A DNA stretch of 64,000 nucleotides from Bifidobacterium sp. (GCA_022640915.1 JALCCT010000002.1:62001-126000), one strand, 5' to 3'; shown: positions 50,669 to 61,769, numbered from the stretch's first letter. The notes: generated from the sequence alone by a model not told the origin. Program-made: numbers and translations.

Positions 50669-51499
50669 TCAGCGCTCCTTCTCATGCCGCTCATGTCGCT
50701 CATGTCGCCAAACTGTCTTCTCATCCGAGTCCGGGTGCAACGTCAACTCTCGGGCAGCATGCACGAGCTGCTGGGCCTGCGGCGTACACGGACGCTTAAG
50801 CAGGACACGCGTCGAACCGGATTCGACGATATGGCCGGCGTCGAGCACATAGCAGTCGTCGGTAGCGTGCGCGAGCACGGAGAAGTCATGCGTGATGAAC
50901 AACATCGAAGCGCCCGCTTCATCGACGAGCGACACGAGCAATCGCACGATCTGGCGCTGGGTGATGGAATCCAGCGAAGTCGTCGGCTCGTCAGCAATTA
51001 TCAGTTTTGGTGCACTCACCAATGCGGTGGCGATGCCGACACGCTGCTGTTGGCCGCCGGAGAGCTCATGCGGGAACCGGCTGCTAATCGACGAATCAAG
51101 TCCTACTTTAGCAAGCATTGCAGCCGCACGAGCCTTGCGCTGCGCCATCGAAAGATCGAAATGCAAAGCGAGCGGTAGCGTTACCTGCTGCATGACGGTC
51201 AACACCGGATTGAGCGCGCTAGCGGGATTCTGGAACACCATCGACACATACCGGCCACGCAAATCGGCAAGTTCGGACTCGTTCATGCCGATTATATCCT
51301 CACCGTCGTAGCGAATCGAGCCGACGCACGTGGAGGCCATCGGCAGCAGTCCCATCATGGCTCTGGCGATCATCGATTTGCCTGATCCAGACGCCCCGAT
51401 TAATCCGACGCGGCTATGATCGGCGATCTGCAGGTCCACGCCACTGATAATCGGCACGCCACCGATGGCAATCGAAAGCCCTTGGATATCCACGCTCAT
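50669..51499 (-). CDS. Second peptide-type ABC importer ATPase (DppD-like)
   Basis: The 276-residue ATPase has GASGSGKSMIA (Walker A), Q-loop MVFQNPASALNPVL, signature ELSGGQQQRVGIATAL, Walker B LIIADEPTTSLD and switch ITHDFSVL. The tail ends in a charged repeat (HERHERHEKER) encoded by tandem 9-bp repeats of CGCTCATGT type (50681-50705). It overlaps the dppC-like gene by 4 nt. Confidence 0.9.
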   Translation of the reverse strand: MSVDIQGLSIAIGGVPIISGVDLQIADHSRVGLIGASGSGKSMIARAMMGLLPMASTCVGSIRYDGEDIIGMNESELADLRGRYVSMVFQNPASALNPVLTVMQQVTLPLALHFDLSMAQRKARAAAMLAKVGLDSSISSRFPHELSGGQQQRVGIATALVSAPKLIIADEPTTSLDSITQRQIVRLLVSLVDEAGASMLFITHDFSVLAHATDDCYVLDAGHIVESGSTRVLLKRPCTPQAQQLVHAARELTLHPDSDEKTVWRHERHERHEKER

Positions 51500-52404
51500 G
51501 GACGCACCTGCTTCGATTGCAGCTGCCGCGACTGCAGCTGCCGCGTCTTCTCTTGCCGCAGGCGCGCCTGTCGCAACGCCGGGTTCGCCAACGGGTCAGC
51601 AGCCTCGCGTAGCGCGTCACCAAACAGGTTTAGCGCCACGACGACGCCCGTGACTACCAGTCCCGGCCAGAACGCCGTGAGCGGATGCAGACTAATGAAT
51701 GTGACCGAAGTCGCCAAAGAATGTCCCCAGCTCGGCACGCCTGAGGGCACGCCTATGCCTAAGTACGTCAGCCCCGACTCGGCCAAAACCGCAGTGCCGG
51801 CGGACAGCGAAAGCTGCACGGACATGGTCGGCAAGGTATTGGGCACAATATGGCTCACCAGCACGCGCCACGGTGAGATGCCAGCGGCCCGGGCCGCTTC
51901 GACATAATCGGAACGCGCCGCAAGCAAGGCCTGAGGTCGCGATACGCGGGCGAGATTGAGCCCGTATCCCAGCCCGCAGGCGATGACGATGACGGCGATT
52001 GATGCACCCACGGGCACTGCCAAAATCAAGGCGATCAACACTGTGGGAATCGAAATCAGCGCGTCCACGGCGACAACTGTCACACCCGACAGCATCGCGG
52101 CGTTTGACACCATGGCGGCGATCAGCAACAGCCCGATCACGGCGGCGACGCCGACGGTCAGCACAACGATCAGCAAATTTGTGCGAGAGCCGGCCATCAG
52201 CCAGCTCAATACGTCAGCTCCCGTGCCGTCGGTGCCGAGCCAATGGTCCCTCGAAGGCGCAGCCCAGACGCGGTAACCGTCGGTATCCCACAGCGAATGC
52301 GGCGTCCACAGCAGCGACACGAGCGCGATCAACATCCACGCACCGAGCACGATCAATGCGTAGCGACCCTGCGCATGCGCCCAAATAGATTTCAGCACGT
52401 TCAT
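51496..52404 (-). CDS. Second peptide-type ABC importer permease (DppC-like)
   Basis: The 302-residue permease has a first span near residues 14-34, the DppC-type WLGTDGTGADVLSWLMAGSR loop and the EAA loop ARAAGISPWRVLVSHIVPNTLP, with six spans in all. The last ~25 residues are Arg/Gln-rich and contain a duplicated QLQS motif from a tandem repeat in the DNA (51520-51550). TAATG joins it to the upstream dppB-like gene; ATGA joins it to the dppD-like gene. Confidence 0.9.
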   Translation of the reverse strand: MNVLKSIWAHAQGRYALIVLGAWMLIALVSLLWTPHSLWDTDGYRVWAAPSRDHWLGTDGTGADVLSWLMAGSRTNLLIVVLTVGVAAVIGLLLIAAMVSNAAMLSGVTVVAVDALISIPTVLIALILAVPVGASIAVIVIACGLGYGLNLARVSRPQALLAARSDYVEAARAAGISPWRVLVSHIVPNTLPTMSVQLSLSAGTAVLAESGLTYLGIGVPSGVPSWGHSLATSVTFISLHPLTAFWPGLVVTGVVVALNLFGDALREAADPLANPALRQARLRQEKTRQLQSRQLQSKQVRP

Positions 52405-53369
52405 TAGCGCTCTCCTCTCAAATCGTTGAGCCGCGGGTCAAGCGCCCGGTGCAGCAGATCGACAATCAGCCCGAGAGCCAGAAAGAAGGCAGCGAGCATG
52501 AACAGCTCGCCCTGCACGGCGATGAGATCACGGTTGCCTACATCGGCTATCAACCCTTCGCCAAGGCCGGGAAGGTCGAAGAGATTCTCTACGACCATCA
52601 CGCCAGTAATCATCTGAGCGAAAGTCAGCCCGATCACGGATACGAGCTGGGGCATCGCCAGTCGCAATCCGACTGTCATCATGGCTCGCGCACGCGTCAT
52701 ACCGCAGGCCATCGCCATATCCACAGCGTTGCCCGAGAGCAACTCCCCCAATGCCGCACGAGTATAACGCATCAGGCCTGCGCCGACAATGATCCCAACC
52801 GTCAGCGCAGGCAGCGCCAGCGAGGACAACGCCCGTGCAAAATCCGCCCACCCACGCTGCGCAAAGCCCTGAGAAGGAAACAGCCCGATCAGACCGATTC
52901 CTTTGCCGAGCAGCAGTATGAGCAGCAGCCCGCCCCACAGCGCCGGGATCGAGCCGCCCACAATGGCAAGCACATGAAATAGCGCGCGCAACCGCTCACT
53001 GCGAACCAAGCTCGAGGCGCAGCCGAGCGGAATGCCGATGAGCAACGCAATGACCATCCCCATGCCGATCAGCGGGAAGGTCACCCGGGCACGAGCGCCG
53101 ACCTGCTCGGAGATCGTGCGTCCAGTGAGCATCGACACACCAAAATCGCCGTGCAGCAGCGCAACCGCCCAGTCCGTATACTGCTGGACCAGCGGCCGAC
53201 CAAGCCCGAGCTGCGCACGCAGCGCCGCAACCCGCGCTGGCGGCGAATTCGTGCCGGCCATCACCGAGGCTACATCACCAGGAAGCACCCGCAGCGCCAT
53301 GAAAATGAGAACGGAGATGACTGCGAGCGCCACTATGAACAGCGCGAGGCGTCGAAGAAAGAATCGCAT
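52404..53369 (-). CDS. Second peptide-type ABC importer permease (DppB-like)
   Basis: The 321-residue permease starts with a span at residues ~8-28, then LPGDVASVMAGTNSPPARVAALRAQLGLGRP (the DppB loop) and the EAA loop ACGMTRARAMMTVGLRLAMPQLV, with six spans. It pairs with the dppC-like protein (1-nt overlap of stop and start). The binding protein is encoded 112 nt upstream. Confidence 0.9.
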   Translation of the reverse strand: MRFFLRRLALFIVALAVISVLIFMALRVLPGDVASVMAGTNSPPARVAALRAQLGLGRPLVQQYTDWAVALLHGDFGVSMLTGRTISEQVGARARVTFPLIGMGMVIALLIGIPLGCASSLVRSERLRALFHVLAIVGGSIPALWGGLLLILLLGKGIGLIGLFPSQGFAQRGWADFARALSSLALPALTVGIIVGAGLMRYTRAALGELLSGNAVDMAMACGMTRARAMMTVGLRLAMPQLVSVIGLTFAQMITGVMVVENLFDLPGLGEGLIADVGNRDLIAVQGELFMLAAFFLALGLIVDLLHRALDPRLNDLRGER

Positions 53370-53480
53370 GCGAACCGTACCTTACTCTGTGTCACTGTGT
53401 CTGCTAACCGTTTGGCCCCAACCCATGTCAGGCTCTGGCAATTTGCGTGCCCAAGACGCTGCGCCGCCCAAGCCGCAACG

Positions 53481-55148
53481 CTATGGTCGATAGACCACGT
53501 TGTAGAGCGGCAGCAGCGTCTGGTTGAGGTTCACTGGGAAGCCCTCGACGCCTTTCGCCCACGCCGTGGTGACCCGGTAGTTGAACAGCCAGTCGGCAGG
53601 CGCGTCCTGGCTCACGATGCGCGCAGCCTGGGCGAGGTACCGCTCGCTCTCCTTGGCACTCGTCGCCGCGAGGGACTTCGCGTAGAGCGCCTGCACGTCC
53701 TTGTTATCGTAATTGTAGTAGTAAGTCGGCGTGGCCCACTGGTAGAAGTCATGGCTCTCGTTGTGGTCGACCAGCGAGAGGTCATAGTCTTTGTTGGTGT
53801 AGACGTCTTGCAACCAAGTAGAGAATTCGACGATATTGACCTTCAGTTCGATGCCGACGGCCTTGAGCTGCGACCGCAGCTGGTCACCCAGTTCGGTGCC
53901 GTACGTGTTCGCATATGTCAGGCTCAGCTGCAGCGGGTGAGATGTGCTGTACCCGGCCTGTGCAAGCAGGCTTTTCGCCTTGGCTTCATCATGCGGGTAC
54001 AGGCCGGCCAGGTCTTCGTAGCCCGGGTCGAGGCTGGGGATGGGGCCGCCGAGCGGCTTGTCAACGCCGCCGCGCGAGGCGATGATGGCCTTGTGGTCAA
54101 TAGCGTAGCGGATGGCCTGGCGTACTCGTCTGTCCGAGGTCTTCGAGCCTTTGGAGTTGAATGCGAGCACGAACTTGTCGGTGTCATCGCCCGCCTTGAC
54201 GGTGTAGTTGGCGGTGTCTTTGCGGAAGGGCGCCGCCAGGTTCTCACTAATCGGCGCGAGCACTTGCACGTCCCGGGACTTCAACGCATTGACAGCGGCA
54301 TTATCATCGGCGAAGAAGCGTATCAGCACATTAGCAGTCTTCGCCTTATTGGCGCCCCAGTACTTCGGATTGGCCTTGAGCGATATCGAATCGTTCGCGA
54401 CGAAGCGCTGCACCGTGTACGGGCCTGAACCGATAGCCGCGGTCTTCGCATCATAATGGGCATTCTGGTCGAAGACCAGCCCCGGCCGGCCGGAAAGCGA
54501 CCACAGCAGGTCGGCGTAGGGCGCGCTTAGCGTGATCTCGACCGTATTGGCATCCACGGCACGCACGGATTTAAAGTTATGCAGCATTTCGGCACCATGG
54601 TATTGCTTGGAGACCAATTCGTTGATCGACCACGCCACGTCGCCGGCGTCGAGCCTGTCTGCGTTGGAGAAGGTGATGCCAGTATTCAAATGGAAGGTAT
54701 AGGTCGTGCCGTCACTACCGATATCCCAGCTTTTGGCCAGCGCCGGCACAACTTGGTTCTCTGCATTGCGCGCCACGAGCCCCTCGTAAACATTACCGAT
54801 GAGGATCTGATCGAGCATGGAGCCAGACTGGTTACGGATATCGAGATTGGTCGGCGGAAGCTTCAGGCCGATAGCAACAGTATCTTTCGCTGCGGCGGTA
54901 GGAGCGGGCTTGGATGCCCGGTTGAATGCGAGTGCGGCGACAATTGCCGCGATGACCGCAACAGCAATCGCGATCCAGATCCATGACCTTCGCCGGCCGT
55001 TGCCTGGCCTGCGCGGTTTCACGCGGGCGTTTAGTTCCGCATCAGTTCCCGTTTTAATTGCAGTAGCTGGAGCCGGGCTGGCTGCGTCAGTGGTGGTATA
55101 AGCCATGGTTGCGTCGGCATCGCCGTACGCACCATTCTGCTGTGTCAT
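53481..55148 (-). CDS. Second peptide-type ABC binding protein (family 5), membrane-anchored
   Basis: The 555-residue solute-binding protein of family 5 shows GLKLPPTNLDIRNQSGSML, SANY-like YTFHLNTGITFSN and FVLAFNSKGSKTSDRRVRQAIRYAID. Unlike the first system's receptor it has no lipobox cysteine. Residues 1-55 are hydrophilic, then a single hydrophobic span (~56-75) follows a basic GRRRSW motif, so it is probably anchored by an N-terminal membrane helix with the binding domain outside. ATG 55148 has AGGAG 3-4 nt upstream. The ligand is unknown. Confidence 0.88.
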   Translation of the reverse strand: MTQQNGAYGDADATMAYTTTDAASPAPATAIKTGTDAELNARVKPRRPGNGRRRSWIWIAIAVAVIAAIVAALAFNRASKPAPTAAAKDTVAIGLKLPPTNLDIRNQSGSMLDQILIGNVYEGLVARNAENQVVPALAKSWDIGSDGTTYTFHLNTGITFSNADRLDAGDVAWSINELVSKQYHGAEMLHNFKSVRAVDANTVEITLSAPYADLLWSLSGRPGLVFDQNAHYDAKTAAIGSGPYTVQRFVANDSISLKANPKYWGANKAKTANVLIRFFADDNAAVNALKSRDVQVLAPISENLAAPFRKDTANYTVKAGDDTDKFVLAFNSKGSKTSDRRVRQAIRYAIDHKAIIASRGGVDKPLGGPIPSLDPGYEDLAGLYPHDEAKAKSLLAQAGYSTSHPLQLSLTYANTYGTELGDQLRSQLKAVGIELKVNIVEFSTWLQDVYTNKDYDLSLVDHNESHDFYQWATPTYYYNYDNKDVQALYAKSLAATSAKESERYLAQAARIVSQDAPADWLFNYRVTTAWAKGVEGFPVNLNQTLLPLYNVVYRP

Positions 55149-55372
55149 AATCTCCTCGAATGGCTTGATGGAGGTACGCAGTGTATCCGATTGCCATGCT
55201 GGCCGCCGGTAAGGGTCGTCCGCACAGTGCCGTCTATACACCGTCTACACGGTATCGTCTAGATAGCGCCAGCATAGTCCTATGATGGGAAGTCGGATAC
55301 GCTCATAGCTCGCGACGATATGCCGCACAGTGTGCAGAATCCGCAGCGCATCGTCGTAGGTCGGGAGGCCCC
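55149..55372. promoter_or_regulatory. Divergent promoter region of second dpp operon and coaX
   Basis: About 225 bases. TATACAC / TCTACACGG-type repeats (near 55233-55254) and GGGAGG before coaX (55362-55367) are visible. Promoter hexamers for both directions could not be fixed. Confidence 0.35.
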
Positions 55373-56140
55373 ATGCTTATCGCGGTTGACATCGGCAACA
55401 CCAATATTGTGCTCGGCTTCTTGCACGGGCAGCAGGTAATCGGCTCCTACCGCATGACCAGCAAGGCAAACCACACCTCGGACGAATACGGCCTCATGCT
55501 CAGCCAGTTCCTGACCTTAAGCGGCCTAGAGCCTGCCGACGTGGACGATGTCATCATCGCCTCGGTGGTGCCCAAAGTCATCCATTCCTTCCGCGCGAGC
55601 ATTATCAAGTTCCTCGGCGTCGATCCGATAATCGTGGGCCCGGGAATCAAATCGGGCATCGGCATCAGGCTCGACGACCCCAAGTCGCTGGGCGCCGACT
55701 GCCTGGCCGACTGCGCTGGCGCTTACTATTCCTATGGCGGACCAGCACTAGTCGCGGATTTCGGCACCGCCACCACCTTCAATTACGTCAATGCCAAGGG
55801 AACTATCGTCTCCGGGCTTATCGCGCCTGGCATCCGCACCGCCGCAGCGGCGCTGTGGGGCGAGAGCGCACAACTGCCCGAGGTCGAAATTACCCGCCCG
55901 GCTTCGATACTGGCAACCGAAACCAAAACCGCCATGCAGGCAGGGCTGTATTACAACTTTCTCGGCGGCATCGAGCGCACGATCCGACAATTCCACGATG
56001 AGATCAACGAGGATTTCCGCGTGATCACCACCGGTGGGCTTGGCAGCATCTTCGCCAACGACACCGAGCTGATCGACGTGTACGACCCCGAACTGATGTT
56101 CAAAGGCATGGCCGCGATTTACGAGCGCAACGCCAGATAA
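55373..56140 (+). CDS. coaX: Type III pantothenate kinase
   Basis: The 255-residue enzyme phosphorylates pantothenate, the first step of coenzyme A synthesis. It is the ASKHA-fold type III form: LIAVDIGNTNIVLG (P-loop-like start), SKANHTSDEYG, GPGIKSGIGIR (pantothenate site), LGADCLADC and ALVADFGTATTF. ATG 55373 has GGGAGG 5 nt upstream. The gene is alone between the second dpp operon and the sugar-binding protein gene. Confidence 0.95.
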   Translation: MLIAVDIGNTNIVLGFLHGQQVIGSYRMTSKANHTSDEYGLMLSQFLTLSGLEPADVDDVIIASVVPKVIHSFRASIIKFLGVDPIIVGPGIKSGIGIRLDDPKSLGADCLADCAGAYYSYGGPALVADFGTATTFNYVNAKGTIVSGLIAPGIRTAAAALWGESAQLPEVEITRPASILATETKTAMQAGLYYNFLGGIERTIRQFHDEINEDFRVITTGGLGSIFANDTELIDVYDPELMFKGMAAIYERNAR

Positions 56141-56218
56141 GTGGGCAATCCTGCGCTATGCACACTGCGTCTGTCACCAGCAGTGCCTGTCTTCAGCAGT
56201 GCCTGACAGCGCCTCGGG

Positions 56219-57643
56219 CTATTTGATCGTGAAGCCCTGATTGAACCCATATGCTTTAAGATCCTGCTGCCATAGGGCGATGCCGTCGCCCAGCGCGACC
56301 TTCGGCCCGGGCGAGACCGGCACGGTGATCTGACTGCCGTCAGGATTGGTCAACCCGAGGTCGATGCGCGCCTGGGCCCGCAACACCGCCTGTTCGCGGT
56401 TTGACCAGCGGTACGCCTTGCCTACGGTGTCACGGAAATCACTGCGCGCATACACCTCAAAGGGCAGGTATTGATAGCCCACCGACACATTCTCAGCGGA
56501 TTGGGAAAGCACTTTGTTGAACTCTTGACCGCCGAAATACGGCACGCTGATACCTCGCGCGTCCTTGATTGTGGTTTTGGAGAGGAATCCGGGGGCGTTC
56601 AGGGAATCTTTGTCGGCCGGGAAAGAGCCGCCGTCCACACGCGTACGTATTCCCGCAACCTCATGGCAGGCGTACTCGACGAAGCGGAAAGCTGCATCGG
56701 GTTTGCGGCTGGATTGGAGCACACCAAGTGCCGAACCGCCATTTTCCGAGTTCGTCGATGCCCCGTCGGCGGTGGGCATCGGAGCTACTCGCCAAAGCCC
56801 TGCGGTGCCAGGCACATCCGAAAGCAGCAGCGAAGGCATCCATGCTCCAGAAAACACGGAGGCCACCTCGCCTGATCCCAGCGCCCGCTTCCATCTGCCA
56901 GACCACGTGGACAGATGTGTGTCGACAAGTCCTTCGTTGATCATTTTCTGCCAGAATGCGGTGAAGATCTTCGTGCCTGCGTCACCGTCGAGATCTACAG
57001 TCACCGTTTTGCCGTCGACCGAGGTATGGAAGGGCCTGCCTCCTGCCAGCCAGATCATCGCGTCGTAAAAACTTGCATCGCCGGCATCGGCCGCGATGTA
57101 CACGCCGATTTTTTTGAGTTTTTTTGCCGCTTCATAATAGTCGTTCCATGTGTGGATCGCAGCGGCATTGACGCCAGCCTGGTCGAATACGTCCTTGTTG
57201 TAGAAGAATGCCATCGGACCGGAATCCATCGGCAGGCCGTATACCCGGCTGTTGAGCTGCACTGAAGACCATGTGCCCGGTGTAAAGAAACTGCCGTAGT
57301 TCGAAACCCTAGCTGTAAGGTCGCGCAACTGGCCGCTGATCGCATACTGCTGCAAGGCGAAATACTCGAGCTGCACAACGTCAGGCATGCCATAGCCGTC
57401 TTCGATCGCCGTGTTGAGATTCTGATAACCGGCAGCGTCCCTGATGACGATGTGAATGTCCGGGTTCTGCTTCTCGAAATCCGCAGCGAGCGCTTTCATG
57501 CTCGGCTCCCAGGACCACACGGTGACGAGCGTGCGCGTGTCGCGCGGCCCGCACGCAGCGAAGGCGACCAGCATCAGCGAAGCGGTAGCGAAGACCAAGG
57601 CGCGCTTCATCCGCGCAGCACGCCTCATCCACCACAATCGCAT
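56219..57643 (-). CDS. Sugar-binding lipoprotein of an ABC importer (family 1)
   Basis: The 474-residue extracytoplasmic solute-binding protein has a basic N-terminus, a hydrophobic stretch and lipobox FAAC with lipidated C31. Family 1 marks are the N-terminal LVTVWSWEPSMKALAADFEKQNPDI split by a turn, and GLPMDSGPMAFFYNKDVFDQAG. It lies 380 nt downstream of a GH42 gene on the same strand. No intact permease is nearby, so transport through it is probably lost or borrows another permease. ATG 57643 was chosen for AAAGGA upstream; 57667 is an alternative. Two T7 runs (57109-57115, 57119-57125) encode a Lys-rich stretch. Confidence 0.9.
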   Translation of the reverse strand: MRLWWMRRAARMKRALVFATASLMLVAFAACGPRDTRTLVTVWSWEPSMKALAADFEKQNPDIHIVIRDAAGYQNLNTAIEDGYGMPDVVQLEYFALQQYAISGQLRDLTARVSNYGSFFTPGTWSSVQLNSRVYGLPMDSGPMAFFYNKDVFDQAGVNAAAIHTWNDYYEAAKKLKKIGVYIAADAGDASFYDAMIWLAGGRPFHTSVDGKTVTVDLDGDAGTKIFTAFWQKMINEGLVDTHLSTWSGRWKRALGSGEVASVFSGAWMPSLLLSDVPGTAGLWRVAPMPTADGASTNSENGGSALGVLQSSRKPDAAFRFVEYACHEVAGIRTRVDGGSFPADKDSLNAPGFLSKTTIKDARGISVPYFGGQEFNKVLSQSAENVSVGYQYLPFEVYARSDFRDTVGKAYRWSNREQAVLRAQARIDLGLTNPDGSQITVPVSPGPKVALGDGIALWQQDLKAYGFNQGFTIK

Positions 57644-58023
57644 CGAATCGTATCCTTTCCACTGCATGCCCGTACTCCGACGAAATCCGTTGAATGCCTG
57701 ACTGCTCGAATGCCAAACCACTCAACACCGAATCACTGACGTCGAGTCTACGACACCGGGCGTAGAACAGCACAGCAACACGTACTACGCAAAAGGCCGG
57801 AAGCATGTGCGCACGAGGAACATGCACGAGCCAGCGGCTCCTTTTCGATGAAGGATGTTTCTGCGAAATCGGCGAACTTGTTACGCGGTATCCGCTTTCT
57901 TCGTAACGGCCATAATCGCGAGAAATAACCCGCACTTTTCAGCGTTGGTCGTGCCGGCATCCCACATCGGCATCTGGACGATGCGCCACTCGCTAACGCC
58001 GTCCGGCACACCGGATACTTCCT
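57644..58023. other. Intergenic region between GH42 and binding-protein genes
   Basis: About 380 bases between two genes that would normally be close. I found no gene or clear hairpin. It may be a remnant of decay in the locus or hold a separate promoter for the binding protein. Confidence 0.35.
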
Positions 58024-60174
<2,151 letters not shown>

Positions 60175-60188
60175 GTCGCCGAATTTAG

Positions 60189-60272
60189 CTAGCGCGTAGC
60201 CTCGGAAGTTAGAACCGGAGCTTCATCCGATATCGCAGCACTAGACGGTGTCGTATTCCCTGCGGCACTCAT
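60189..60272 (-). pseudogene. Truncated N-terminus of a second sugar ABC permease (MalG-like)
   Basis: The 27-codon frame (MSAAGNTTPSSAA...SEATR, then TAG) begins as ATGA overlapping the stop of the first permease remnant, exactly where the second permease would start in such operons. It lacks any membrane segment and ends 44 nt before the GH42 start. Taken with the neighbouring remnant, an internal deletion removed the rest of the gene. The N-termini of these permeases are poorly conserved, so the call rests on position and overlap. Confidence 0.5.
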
Positions 60273-60412
60273 CGCATCTGCTCCTTCATACTTCCCGACT
60301 GCACGGCGTAGGCTACGGCCATAACGATCATGGCGATCACACTGGCCAATGCAGCCGCAGAATTGCTCTGATTGCCGCTGAAGCTCCGGTTGTAGATATG
60401 CATATTCGGCAT
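60269..60412 (-). pseudogene. C-terminal remnant of a sugar ABC permease (MalF/UgpA-like)
   Basis: A 47-codon frame contains MHIYNRSFSGNQSNSAAALA then ASVIAMIVMAVAYAVQSGS and ends KEQMR. This is the typical C-terminus of a MalF-type sugar permease (NMxIYxxxFxGN...SAAALAxVI, last membrane span, stop). A TAA stop lies two codons upstream of its first ATG and no other frame upstream supplies the missing five spans. It is therefore a remnant, not an intact gene. Confidence 0.65.
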
Positions 60413-60612
60413 GTATTACGTCGCGAGCGCGGCTCCGGCTATCATGTTCTACTTGATTGAAGGCTCGTTCGGCACCGGGAAGGAGCCGCTGAAGCTGAAG
60501 ATCACCGCGCTTGACAGCGAGCGAGAAGCCGACCGAAGCCATCCCCATCACCCCTCTTCGTCGAAGGAGAACCGAAGCCCATCCAGCGCTTGCGCCGACA
60601 TAACCTGGATTC

Positions 60613-60628
60613 ATAATGTTTGCGTTAT
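60613..60628. promoter_or_regulatory. Imperfect palindrome upstream of the LacI gene
   Basis: ATAA-TGTTTGCG-TTAT has symmetric AT-rich ends and a partially symmetric centre. It lies 110 nt before the chosen LacI start and could be an operator for divergent control. Confidence 0.3.
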
Positions 60629-60664
60629 CAGGCTATCACCATGACTTCTTTCGACACGCAGATT

Positions 60665-60698
60665 GTTCGAAACCAAGCAGCCTTCGAACGACTATAAT
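60665..60698 (+). promoter_or_regulatory. Inverted repeat and -10 box upstream of LacI start
   Basis: GTTCGAA (60665-60671) and TTCGAAC (60683-60689) form a perfect inverted repeat with an 11-nt spacer, directly followed by a consensus -10 TATAAT (60693-60698). No matching -35 is evident. The arrangement suggests autoregulation of the LacI gene and a transcript start near 60705. Confidence 0.5.
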
Positions 60699-60737
60699 GG
60701 TGACGAAAACAGAAGCAATGAGAAGAATCGGGGTTCC

Positions 60738-61769
60738 TTGGCACGCAAGAAGTCCAGCACTCGGCCCGCTTCCATGCAGGATGTCGCGCACGCCGCCGGA
60801 GTCTCGCCGCAGACGGTTTCGCGCGTGGCCAATGGCAGCAGCGCGGTGCGCCCGGAGACTCGCAGCCGCGTCGAGATCGTCATGGAGCAGCTCGGCTACC
60901 GGCCCAATTACGCCGCGCGGGCACTCAAGCACGGAAAGTTCAAAGACATCGGCGTCGTGCTCTTCACCATGGCACCGTTCGGCAATGCCCGCATTCTCAA
61001 TGGCATCACGGCGGCAGCAGTGAACAGCGGCTACGCAATCACCCTGCATATGATTGGCCAGGGCGCGGCCGGAACACTGCAATCCGCTATCGAGCGGATG
61101 AAACAGCTGCCGGTGGACGGCGTCATCATCGTGATGGAGGAGAACATCCCCGACTTCGCCACATTCGTACCCTCGCGCGACCTGCCGGTCGTGCTCATCA
61201 GCGAGGAGCCGGCCGACCACTGCCCCACGATCGATGCCGACCAGTACGGCTGCTCGACAGCCGTTGTGGATTATCTCCTCAGCAAAGGGCATAAGACCGT
61301 GTATCACGTTGCCGGCCCGTCCTCCTCTCGCGCTGCGCAGAGCCGTCTCAAAGGCTGGCGCGATGCGTTGGAGCAGGTCGGCGCTCCAGTGCCCGGAATC
61401 TACATTGGCGACTGGGAGGCGGACAGCGGTTATCAGGCTGGCCTTTCGCTGGCCCACGATCCTGGCTGTACCGCCGTGTACGCGGCAAATGATCAGATGG
61501 CGTACGGTGTGATGCAGGGTCTTCGCGCCGCCGGAAAACGGGTGCCCGACGATGTCAGCATCGTAGGTGTCGACGATTCCCTGGTCGGCACGGTGCCACG
61601 GCTGGAACTGACAACGATGCGCATGAAATTTGACGAGATCGGGCGCGAGGCGTTCTTCATGGTCAAACGCCAATGCGAGGGCGAGCGCATTCCGGCTGGA
61701 GTCAAAACCGTGATCCCCACCGAATTCGTGGAACGCCGCTCGGTGCGAGACATCAGCGAAGCCACCTGA
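60738..61769 (+). CDS. LacI-family sugar-responsive regulator
   Basis: The ~343-residue regulator has an N-terminal helix-turn-helix (MQDVAHAAGVSPQTVSRVAN; hinge helix follows near YRPNYAARAL) and a periplasmic-binding-like effector domain (DIGVVLFTMAPFGNARIL; CTAVYAANDQMAYGVMQGL; SIVGVDDSLVG). I chose TTG 60738: the consensus -10 at 60693-60698 lies upstream of it, and the longer TTG frame at 60663 would start before that promoter. The divergent position to the GH42/permease locus implies control by a galactoside. Confidence 0.9.
   Translation: MARKKSSTRPASMQDVAHAAGVSPQTVSRVANGSSAVRPETRSRVEIVMEQLGYRPNYAARALKHGKFKDIGVVLFTMAPFGNARILNGITAAAVNSGYAITLHMIGQGAAGTLQSAIERMKQLPVDGVIIVMEENIPDFATFVPSRDLPVVLISEEPADHCPTIDADQYGCSTAVVDYLLSKGHKTVYHVAGPSSSRAAQSRLKGWRDALEQVGAPVPGIYIGDWEADSGYQAGLSLAHDPGCTAVYAANDQMAYGVMQGLRAAGKRVPDDVSIVGVDDSLVGTVPRLELTTMRMKFDEIGREAFFMVKRQCEGERIPAGVKTVIPTEFVERRSVRDISEAT

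Noticed and set aside
60412..60644. Plus-strand frame with YYVASAAPAIMFYLIEG, resembling a permease C-terminus
   Set aside because: Only one hydrophobic stretch, no overlap with the minus-strand permease remnant's orientation, and the rest is Ser/His/Glu-rich. Probably chance in a decayed region.
60636..61673. 345-residue minus-strand frame opposite the LacI gene
   Set aside because: Antisense shadow, no motif; the LacI helix-turn-helix is unambiguous.
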